In this document: piece by piece, positions 49,531-58,456 of the stretch
Numbering within the stretch: position 1 is the first letter of the stretch
Layout: each line of letters begins with the position of its first letter
Source of the DNA: Lates calcarifer
Lineage: Eukaryota; Chordata; Actinopteri; Centropomidae
Direction of reading: 5' to 3'
Assembly (NCBI RefSeq): GCF_001640805.2
Contig: NC_066852.1
Span: 14,472,194 to 14,536,193 of the forward strand
DNA: 64,000 nt
Program-made: the position numbers and the translations under genes
The notes under the pieces: generated by a model
Seen by the model: the letters and a program-made list of their open reading frames with translations, nothing else
Told to the model about the DNA's origin: nothing
Databases searched by the model: none

Positions 49531-50660
49531 AGAGACGTCAACTGTTGACGTATGCCAAGATATGTCTGTCCACTCTCCTCTGATTTGTCCACTGGCGCTT
49601 ATTTGATGGTTTTGATTTCAGTGCAACCCCCTGTGCTACACTCTACGACAAAAAGTACCACTAAAAAATAACCCACCCCCCTACTGTAGCTTGTAAATGT
49701 GACATAAAAAAGACCATTGCATCTAACTATCATAAAACACACTCATATTTTTGTGAGAATATTGTTCTCTGTCAAATTCTTAAGTCTAAAATGCCTTTCT
49801 CTATGTATGTAACTGTATTCCAGCAAATTACGCAACATACAAATTAATGTATGAAGAGACTGCGAGTTGATATTCAGTAATTAATGATCCATTAAGCATT
49901 AACTAATCACATAAACTCATACTGACTTGATCATTTCAGGAATCCATGTTACACCTTGCATTAATTCATGCAGTAAATCATCATTCATTACTTAAGCATG
50001 TGTTTTGCAGCCTTATTATAAAGTGCTGTGTTGTGTCTCTGTTATGAAAATCAATGATGATGAGAGGCCATGTTAGGAGCACAATGTGCTGCTGACAGTT
50101 GGAGAGCAGCCAGGGATGATGTGAGACAGCGGGTGGAAAATTGCGCAATCCTTGGAAATTGAGCAGAAATTGAGCAGCAAAGCACGGCTGCTCCCGTGGC
50201 CCGTGAGCCATGAAGCCACAGAGGATCAGGGCCACCTCAGACAAAAGACTAACAACCAGGCTGCGAGAGAGAGAGAGAGCTAGAGGGACAGAGAGAGTGA
50301 GAGAGAGAGAGATCGGCCTCTGGAGTGCACGCCACTTTACTGTCTGAAACTGCAGATGCAAGTCATTGATTCCCTGGAGCACGTCACCAAATGACCCTAA
50401 TTGATAGCCTGTGAAGAGGTCACTCTATATTTTCCCTGCTCCTGAATCTGAAACAAGCCCAGAGCAGAGGAAGGAAGGAACAAGGGAGGAAGAAGCAACA
50501 CACTAACCTTTAATATGTGAGAAGGAAAATGGCTGCGTACCAGCTCTATCTCTACAATTTTCTCTTTTCATTGAGGAAAAGTACTATTTCATTCATGCCA
50601 TTTCCGTTCATTCATCAGCTGGGGCCAGCCTAGACTCACAGTGCCATCTCCACACCAACA
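49531..50660. other. Upstream flank of vgf, no gene seen
   Basis: No exon is supported. A GA-repeat tract lies at 50264-50312. The 133-codon minus-strand frame at 49981-50382 runs through that tract and is not supported as a gene. Confidence 0.5.
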
Positions 50661-50676
50661 TTCTTATCAATGGGAG

Positions 50677-50822
50677 TGACGTCAGCACTGCCTGCAGCTG
50701 GGGGGTGGGGTTGGTGTTGGAGGGGGGGTGGGGAGGAGGGATGGGTGGTGGTGGTGGGGGGGGGGAGTCACGTGGTCCAGCGAGGGTATATACAATAAAG
50801 TTGCGCTGACCGTGGTGCTGAA
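50677..50822 (+). promoter_or_regulatory. vgf: vgf core promoter: CRE, E-boxes, G-rich tract, TATA box and RE1/NRSE
   Basis: In order: a perfect palindromic CRE TGACGTCA at 50677-50684; E-box CAGCTG at 50695-50700; a G-rich tract at 50698-50768; E-box CACGTG at 50769-50774; TATA-type element TATATACA at 50787-50794; and a near-consensus REST-binding RE1 on the reverse strand at 50802-50822. With TATA at 50787, transcription should start near 50815-50820. Mammalian VGF is known for a CRE- and TATA-containing, cAMP- and neurotrophin-responsive promoter, which agrees with this layout. Promoter activity is inferred from motifs and from the vgf coding exon downstream. Confidence 0.75.
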
Positions 50823-51066
50823 AACATTCACTCAATTGTACATTAGCACGAGTGCTGCTGCCTTACTAACAACACCACACAACTAAATAAAGAACCGCAA
50901 GTGTTTTTTTTTTTCTATCTTGATGTTGGTCACAGGCTGAAGAGAGAGTGGTGGGGAAAAAAAAGACAGAGGTTCTCTCAGGTGATCCACTATTCATGAA
51001 ATAATCTTGGCTTTACCCGCGTTGTGAGTTTCACCACTTCCCCACCCCCCCGAGTGGGACTCCAGG
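50815..51066 (+). other. vgf: vgf noncoding exon 1 (start approximate)
   Basis: It runs from the inferred start downstream of the TATA box to a near-perfect donor (ccag|gtaagt, exon end 51066). It holds no long frame, consistent with the noncoding first exon known for mammalian VGF. Confidence 0.5.
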
Positions 51067-53177
51067 TAAGTGGAACGAAATCTAATTCTCTGTTATTCAC
51101 TAGCCACACTAATCAGACAGGCTTGGACATTTTCCTAGTGTTATTTATTTAGTCATTATTAAATTATGATTTTCATTCATAAAAAGAGAAAACTGAGGCT
51201 TGTGGAGTGCGGAAGAATTTCTTTTAAATCCCAACTTTGTCAGTAGAATTGATCTATTTGCTGCAACTGGGCGACTGCTGGTTGTCTAATTGTACAGTAG
51301 ATGTGAACTAGGACTGTTTCTACGAGACTTTTCAAAATTAAATAAAACGGAATCCATTTTATAACTTTAAGTAATCGAGCAATATACTCATAACTATTTT
51401 ATTTTTAAATATATTTTTTACTGAATTGAGAAATGAACTCATTTATGAACAAACCAAGTTTTTTGTTAATATATTAAAATGTATAATAATAATTAGAACG
51501 TGTTATAACAAAAAGCAATGAAATCTGTTATTCTCTATTTATTTTGAGGGGATGATTGAGGAATTAAGCCTCAATAATGCGCAGACAATTATATTTAATA
51601 AATAATTCTGTGTGCAGCTGCAGCTCAGAGGCTCCTGTAAAAATTTCCGCTGCGATTTTTCCTACGTGAATGTGACAAAAAAAATCTTGTCAATTTTTTT
51701 AGGATTTCAAAGCCACAACAAGACTTGAACAATAGATTTTCAGTTATTAATTTCTAATTAAATCTGAGTCTCATTCATACACTGTAGGTCAGCCATCTTA
51801 TTGAGAGGATTTGTTTCGTTTCCCACCTTGCTGATCCAGTTTATAAAAATGGAAACAGTTAAAATTTTGCGCTGCCCGCTGTTTCTGTGCTGCCCAAATT
51901 TGCGCTTGTCTGCATTCCACCACTGCCACCGAGGAGAAACATGCTCCCACCACACAAGGACAAAGCCGCGATTCTTACTGACTGCTCTCCCCACGTTCCT
52001 AGTGCTAAAAAAAAGGCTTTATCCCCCTAAAAATCTAACATCAGAGCTCATTTACAATTTGGATGGACCGCTCAGGGACCGTAGGGTTAAATAACTCAAC
52101 CGTAGCCACCAGCTTTACGCATGACTTCCCCGTGCGTGCCGTCTTTATACCCAGCATCCTTGTCACACCGCTTTGATGCACGGAATACCAAAATCACGGC
52201 TGATACGGAGACAAATCCTCGGATCAATTCGTATTCCCCGTCTTATTTGTCTTAAGAAAGAGACGCTTTAAAATGGCAGGTGCGCGCGTTTCGGTTGGTT
52301 TGACTTGGAGGAAGAGGTGAGACATTTTTTTTAATATACCAGAAATTTAGGCTGAAAATTCAGCTCTTTAACGGGCGTTTCTCAACTGTTTAACAGTTTG
52401 CCTCGTTAAATCTCAAGACAAGAGGGAAAAAAACACATCAGAGTGTGCATTATTCTCAATCAATTAATCCGCGCGATGGGAAGATAATGACTGGGTTAAC
52501 GCACGACTACAGACAAAAAAAAAATGGCTAATGTTTAGGTTCGGAGCGCAGTTTCTGTATGCAAATTATTACCTTCCCCTTGACAGACACGGACAGTTTA
52601 CGCGGCAAATATCTAAAGAATCACGACTGGTTTCTGTGGTCAGATCATAGCTTCATCTGTGTTTTACAGATGCGCTGAGGTTACAGAGCAATGGCAACCT
52701 TTTAAGAAATAAGTATTACAGATTTGAGTTTGATTTTCAGAATAAATAAAAAAATCAGTCATGTCAGAAGAGAATAGGAACCGTGCAACTTTCTTTGTTG
52801 CATCTGGCATGGCTCGTTAGACTGCGTTTGTGTGCGTGCTTTGGCGTCAAATGTTCATTTGAAAAAAAAAAAAAAAAAAAAAAAAACACTGTTCACAGTG
52901 TTAACTGCTTTTGTATGGTGGCTTCAAGGTGAAAAGATACGGAATTTGTAAATTACTGATAATCTTAATGATATTTTTTTGGCAGGCTGTATTTCTTACC
53001 AGACATCCTTTTTATATTTTAGTCTGGCCTTTTCAAGAAAAATCCAAATATGTTCATATTGTAACTGAAATTCCACATGATTGTTATTCCAGAGAAAAAA
53101 AAGAACAAAACGTGACGTGGGAATCATTTCTCATGTCTTTTGTCCTTCTCCCTCTGCCTTCTTTCCCTCCTCTTCAG
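51067..53177 (+). other. vgf: vgf 5' intron
   Basis: This 2.1 kb interval lies between the donor at 51067 and the acceptor 'ttccctcctcttcag' ending at 53177. It is AT-rich, with an A-run at about 52861-52886. It may contain a small alternative noncoding exon at 52257-52316. The open frames at 51801-52094 and 52911-53216 show no family resemblance. Confidence 0.6.
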
Positions 53178-53206
53178 GTGCTTAACCTCCCTCCTGCCAG
53201 TTCTGC

Positions 53207-55240
53207 ATGGTCATGACCTGTCATCACGCCCCTTCCACAGCCCACCTCATCCTATTGGTCCTGCTCATTGTCACTCCACAGCTGGCTGGCGCCGCCCCTG
53301 TGCGGGGTGAGGAAGGGGAGGGAGGGGTGGAGGGGCACACCCGGACAGACCGTAAGGAGGACAGCGTTGCCCCCTTTCTCTCGCCCCTGCCCCAGAGCCC
53401 CTCCGGCCCCGACGACGCGTCCCTAGACCGGGGCCGGGGTCAAGATAAGCGGTCAGATAAAGCGACAGATCCAGCGGTGCAGGTGCTCGCCGTCCTCCTG
53501 GAGGCCCTGGACCACCCGGGAGAGGGTGGTGAGATCCAGGCGAGCAAGGACAGAGACTGGGGAGAGGATCAGACTCAGGAGCTGCCCTCCGTCAGAGGGT
53601 TGGGGGGTGGTGAGATAAGGAGAACGGGGCAGACAGAGGGAGAGAGGGGGGTGGAGGAGGAGAGGGAAGGGCGAAGGGCTGATAAGGCTATTGAACAGCT
53701 AATTGTGGGCCATTTGACAGCTGCTCAGGGTGATGACTTAAAGGAAAGGGAGGAGGAGAATAAAAACACAAGGTCAGAGGAAGATCCAGGGTGGTCTGTG
53801 GAGGATGTGGGACCTGATAGTGTAAGTGAGGAGGGAGGAAAAGAAGAAGAGGAGGGGCAGGAGGAGGACGGAAAGGATTTAGAAAGTTTCTTAGACGACG
53901 CCAGACTACGTTCCACGTCACAGGGAGATGATCCCTCTCTGCAGCGCAAAATAAGAGGCTACTTCCAAAACATTGACTTGGGTCTCCAAGATAATGAGAT
54001 CCTGCCTCCACTGAAGGGCTACAAGGCGTACAACACTCAGCTAGCGCGAGCCGGGAAGAAGCTGCACTGGCAGGACAACCAGTCCCGCAATCGACCCATC
54101 AAAGGGGGCAACTTCATGGATGACTTTGAGGATGAAGGAGAGGAGCTGGAGGAGGAGGTTGAGGAGGAGGAGGAGAGTCTCTCCCACATGGAAGAGGAGG
54201 CGAGAGCGCGTGCAGAGAAGCAAGAGGTGCTCCGGCAGCAGGAGGAGGCGGAGCGAGCCAGGGAGGAGGAGCAGAGGCTGGCAGACATCGCCTCCGACAT
54301 GCTGCTGCAGTACATGGGGAGGAAGCAGCAATCCTACATGAAGCCCCGGCAGAAAAGCAGCATGGGTGCAGCTGGAAACACCGCCGAGGACAAGCGCTCT
54401 GAGGAGGTGCTCCCTGATGAAGACGACCTGGACCAGCAGATGATCGACAGGCTCATCGAGATCAGCAGCAAGCTTCACCTGCCTGCCGACGATGTGATTG
54501 AGATTATTAGCGATGTGGAGGAGAAGAAGAAGAAAAGGAAAGAGCTGCAACAGCAGCCAACCAACAGTAACCCTGTTGCCCCGCGCTTCAGGCCTCTGGT
54601 ACCTCCTCCTCTGGCTGCTCCGCCTATCTACCACTACACAGCCTCAAAAAACCCCAAGAAAGCCCCTTATAAGTACAACAAGTCCAACAAGAAATGGCAC
54701 AAGGACAAAGTCAAGTCATACAAGCAGGACTATTGGTATAAGCCTCAGAAGCAGCTTGACTACTGGTACAAACCCCAGAAACAGTTTTTAGCCTTCCCTT
54801 CCTACCCATACTACCAGAAGCCATACCGAGCATACTACCCTGTTTATTTCCCATATCCCAAACCACAATATTATGGCAAGCCCTCCCCCTCCAGAGACCA
54901 GCCATTCGGCCCCCAGGAACTTGACCTCCAGGCCCCAAGGCGCAGGCACAGGGCCGGGGGTAAGAACCGTGGACAGGGCTGGAGGCAGCAGTCGGCGCCG
55001 CGCCTGCCTCTCACCCCTTATATCTCTAACTATATCCTTCCTCACCCACGGACCTACCAACCCCTACCTCCCCCAAAACCAATAACCACACCCAGGAGAG
55101 GCAGGCGACCCACGTACTACTACCCACAAATCACACCGGGAGATGACTATGAGGAAGATGGGCTGGTGCCCCAGCTGGACAGTGAGGAGGAACTGGAAAA
55201 CTTTATTGAGAGGATCTACATGAAGCGCAGAATGTATTGA
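53207..55240 (+). CDS. vgf: VGF (nerve growth factor inducible) neurosecretory precursor, 677 aa, single coding exon
   Basis: VGF is a granin-like protein stored in dense-core granules and cleaved at basic sites into neuroendocrine peptides. A hydrophobic signal peptide covers about residues 12-29, with predicted cleavage near AGA|APV. Segments resembling mammalian VGF: an AVLLEALDHP stretch near residue 100, RLADIASDMLLQYMG at about 357-371, EDKRSEE at 394-400 with the conserved KR cleavage site, IDRLIEISSKLHLPADDV at about 413-430 followed by a lysine/arginine run, and a C-terminal EEELENFIERIYMKRR. Acidic Glu-rich blocks fill about 200-340. Human VGF is 615 residues, so this is somewhat longer, owing partly to a Tyr/Pro/Lys-rich stretch at about 485-565 with a tandem ten-residue repeat. 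The frame starts 29 nt after the acceptor at 53177, with a second in-frame ATG at 53213. The CDS is much more GC-rich than its flanks. Confidence 0.95.
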   Translation: MVMTCHHAPSTAHLILLVLLIVTPQLAGAAPVRGEEGEGGVEGHTRTDRKEDSVAPFLSPLPQSPSGPDDASLDRGRGQDKRSDKATDPAVQVLAVLLEALDHPGEGGEIQASKDRDWGEDQTQELPSVRGLGGGEIRRTGQTEGERGVEEEREGRRADKAIEQLIVGHLTAAQGDDLKEREEENKNTRSEEDPGWSVEDVGPDSVSEEGGKEEEEGQEEDGKDLESFLDDARLRSTSQGDDPSLQRKIRGYFQNIDLGLQDNEILPPLKGYKAYNTQLARAGKKLHWQDNQSRNRPIKGGNFMDDFEDEGEELEEEVEEEEESLSHMEEEARARAEKQEVLRQQEEAERAREEEQRLADIASDMLLQYMGRKQQSYMKPRQKSSMGAAGNTAEDKRSEEVLPDEDDLDQQMIDRLIEISSKLHLPADDVIEIISDVEEKKKKRKELQQQPTNSNPVAPRFRPLVPPPLAAPPIYHYTASKNPKKAPYKYNKSNKKWHKDKVKSYKQDYWYKPQKQLDYWYKPQKQFLAFPSYPYYQKPYRAYYPVYFPYPKPQYYGKPSPSRDQPFGPQELDLQAPRRRHRAGGKNRGQGWRQQSAPRLPLTPYISNYILPHPRTYQPLPPPKPITTPRRGRRPTYYYPQITPGDDYEEDGLVPQLDSEEELENFIERIYMKRRMY

Positions 55241-56254
55241 GAGACTTTTTGGGACATTTGTCAGATCAGAGGGACTGCAAGAGGTGGGATAGATATACAG
55301 TAGCTGGAGAAAAGCTAAAAGAGAGGTGAAAAAAAAGACTCAGAGGAGATATGTGTTTTGAGCCTGATGGGAATTTAAGGGTCAAGAAGTAAAAAGTTAG
55401 ATTTATGTTGTTTAAATCACTGTATTTTTTTGTTGATTTTCTCGGTCAGGGAGTGGATGGAGGGGTCCCAGTTTAAGCTCCCTGTAACCATGTTCAGCCT
55501 CTTGCTCAGTTTACATTTTGAAACAGAACATACCATGGTGTATGTCTGCCTCCATTCAGGTCGATCTCTGATGCTCTTGTATTATTCAGAGATTTATAGA
55601 GGACACACACACATACACACATACACACAAACACACACACACACAAACACAGGCACGCACATACATCAACATGCCCACATACAGTATAATCACATTTTTG
55701 ACACGTTCACAAGCAGATGTGCCCATTGTAAGAGAACCATGTTTACAACATCACTTTGTATCTTTTGTTTTATATTCTGTATGTCATATTACAAAACTAA
55801 AGTAGTTCGATTACTTCTTATCTACACAAGTCTAAAAAAAAGAAAAACTGAACACTGCTATTGTCAAATCTTGACAGTATATTTTTTGTTGTATTTGACG
55901 TGTGTGTTTGCCTTTCTTATTCCCGATTGGATCAACTTTAAACAGCTGCAATTTGTGAAGGTGCCAAATACACACATTTCAGTTTTTTCAAACTCAAGAT
56001 TCAGATTTTTGCCTTACAAGCACCATGGTTCTATAAGGGAAATATCATAATGCATAATATTATCATCACAGTCGGTCCCAATGTAGAAACCCTGTGGACT
56101 CCAAAAGCACAAACTTAAACACTAAACACTTCCAACCTGGTGGACTAAGGGTTTTCAGTCATTTTGGGATCCAGAAGTTATTGTGTCAACACATTTATGG
56201 CAGATCCACCATCACCACCGCCACCACACAGTACTCCTTGACCTTAGAGGAGTT

Positions 56255-56297
<43 letters not shown>

Positions 56298-56930
56298 TTT
56301 TTCATTTTTTCTCATTGTTCATGTCCAGTTCCCATCTTACTTGCACACTTTTTTGAGTCTTCACACATTGTTACTTTGCCTTTTTTTTCTTGTATCATAT
56401 CCATGATCTCATTATTTTCCCTTTCTTTCCAAAAAAGGGGGGGAAAAAAGAAGAAAAAAAAAATACTTGAAATCACACTATCTGTTCTGCAGCCTTTTAA
56501 ACAGATCTCCACCAAGAGGCTACAAACATTCTGTTCATTTTCAGAAGAAAATTCATTGAAAAGTTTCAGGCCGGGGAGTCAGGGATTGTGCTTAAACCGT
56601 TAAATGCACGTCTTTCTACTTGCATCTTAAAAAATGAACAAAAAAAAAAGAACAAAAAAAGAGAAAAAATAAAACAGTATGGAGAATTCAAGATGGTTGT
56701 TTTCTCTGAATAAACTGTGAACATAAAAAAAAGAAATCTCAAAGGAAGAGGGCCACTGTGTCCACAGTGAAGCCATCTGTCTTGTAAAAGGAGAGTGTTG
56801 TTGTTGATGTCACCTTTAGCATTGTAAGATGTACAGTGTGAAATAAATATGCCCGTGCAATGTGTAAATAACAGCATGATGATTACTAGTTTTGCTATAT
56901 GATAAAAAATAAAAGCAATTATTTTATTAA
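55241..56930 (+). other. vgf: vgf 3' UTR with several poly(A) signals
   Basis: It is AT-rich and has no supported frame. aataaa hexamers lie at 56668-56673, 56709-56714, 56842-56847 and 56908-56913, giving a 3' UTR of about 1.4-1.7 kb depending on use. It contains a CA-rich run at 55601-55651, (TA)n at 56259-56296 and A-runs. Confidence 0.65.
56259..56296. repeat. (TA)n microsatellite in the vgf 3' UTR
   Basis: About 19 TA units. In the transcript this could fold back on itself. Confidence 0.95.
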
Positions 56931-57273
56931 AGTTCAGTTTTTTAATGGCTTTTTGGAGAGTGCTATGTTGTACTTGTACAGCAGCATATAGCAAGAACAC
57001 TTGATTCTTGTGTAATGAAACAAATCAAAATATGCAAAAGAGGAAGACAATCAGTCACAGCTTAGTGACAGCACAACTCATATATGTCATAGTCGCATCA
57101 ATATGGAGACAAAATGAAGGGGGAAAAAACCTATAGAAGGAGTTCATTATGTTCCCAGACAGTTAAAATGAACATGAGAAAACACAGCAAGAATGGGACT
57201 GAAAAGGGGGAGGAATAACTGAAGAAAGGAAAAATTCAGAAGGGAGGAGGGAAATGGTAACTGCAGTGATTGA

Positions 57274-57419
57274 TGAGTCACATGATTGGTGGATGAGTCA
57301 TCCATCTGTACACTTTACTGCGCAGGACCACACACTCAAACACACACACACACACAGACACATTCTCTTTGAGCTGTATAGTAATTTAGCTGCTGGCATT
57401 CAAGATAAAGATTGAGTCA
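57274..57419. promoter_or_regulatory. Cluster of three AP-1-type TGAGTCA motifs
   Basis: Identical TGAGTCA heptamers lie at 57274-57280, 57294-57300 and 57413-57419. The first two are 20 nt apart (two helical turns). The cluster lies about 350 nt past the last vgf poly(A) signal. Enhancer function is inferred only. Confidence 0.35.
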
Positions 57420-58050
57420 TGTTCGCTCCTGCCTCGAGCCAGCCAATCGGCCGGTGGAAAGGTGTTTGGTAGATAGGTTTTGCCATATCTTGTTTCCACA
57501 CCTCCTCCTCACTCTCACTTCACACGGGCAATATGCCCTTCTGCTATAATTCCTTGAAGTGCTTCTGGCTGCTGCTTGTTTGGCATCAAAACAAACCTTA
57601 TGTATGCTGTCAGTAGTACAAACCCTGACAGTGATTAACAGGCTGTCAATATGGTCTAATCGCAGGTTATCTTGCCAGCTTGCTCACCAGTTGATTGGAA
57701 TGGTACCTTTCAGGGATTTGTCTTGCCTTGTTGAGTGATTTTTGGGCACCATGTTATGAATTCAGATTTTTCATTACAGCTTGTACCTTCTGTAGATATA
57801 ATATATTTATTTGTTGTGGCCTCAATTCTGGCTACTGGCTATCAGCCCATTGGACTTGAATAAAGAATAAGATGGAACCAGTGTCAACAGGAGCAGCTGA
57901 CAGCTGAGTAAGTGACCCTGTCTATAAAATTCTTATATGCCTAGCAATGCAATAATATGACATAATGCTGTGTTGTATTGTTGGTAGGAAAAGGCCAATG
58001 AACAGGTAATTATCATAGCTTGGCATAATACTTAAATAATAATTAATACC
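57420..58050. other. Intergenic, no gene seen
   Basis: No exon or named repeat was recognised. Confidence 0.5.
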
Positions 58051-58456
58051 TTAAAGGTGCTATATGTCAGTCTAGAAGAAACATTGTAAGTTCAGCATCA
58101 AACTTCATTCTTTTACTCGCCAAGAGCTGTCTCCAGCTGTAGAAAATAATGCTAAAGCTAACTCTTGTTTTGCTTGTATTTCTGTCATTTCTTCTACTGA
58201 GGTTAGCATGCTAGCAGCTAGCCCCAACCTGTCCTCTCTCATAATATTTTTGTGTGATAATGAGTTACTGTAGCATCCAGTCTGCTCTCAGTCCAACATA
58301 AGAGAATCAAAACGAGCATTGCCCAGAGGGCGTATTCTAACCTCTCGTCTTGTTAACACAACCACAGCTGAAGCGCTTGGTAAGTAGCCTAAACAGCTGT
58401 TAATGCTAACGTTGGCTAGGTAGCAAGAGCAAAAAACTTTCATAGAGCACCTTTAA
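58051..58456 (+). repeat. MITE-like element with terminal inverted repeats, copy 1
   Basis: It starts 'ttaaaggtgctatatgtcag' and ends 'catagagcacctttaa', which is its imperfect reverse complement, with TTAA at both outer ends. Internally it has 'gttagcatgctagcagctag', 'gcatccagtctgctctcagt', 'gcccagagggcgtattctaa' and 'aaacagctgttaatgctaac'. No coding capacity is seen. Copy 2 lies at 63642-63984 in the same orientation. Confidence 0.75.

Noticed and set aside
53688..54315. Other minus-strand frames under vgf
   Set aside because: Pro- and Ser-rich mirrors of the acidic Glu-rich vgf blocks.
54041..54634. 197-codon open frame antisense to vgf
   Set aside because: It is a shadow of the GC- and GAG-rich vgf coding strand (Leu/His-rich translation), with no family resemblance.
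54728..54787. Tandem DNA repeat in vgf as a microsatellite
   Set aside because: The two units differ at synonymous sites but keep the peptide, so it is better described as a protein repeat.
55430..56603. 206- and 169-codon frames downstream of vgf
   Set aside because: They lie in the vgf 3' UTR and cross CA and TA repeats; no family resemblance.
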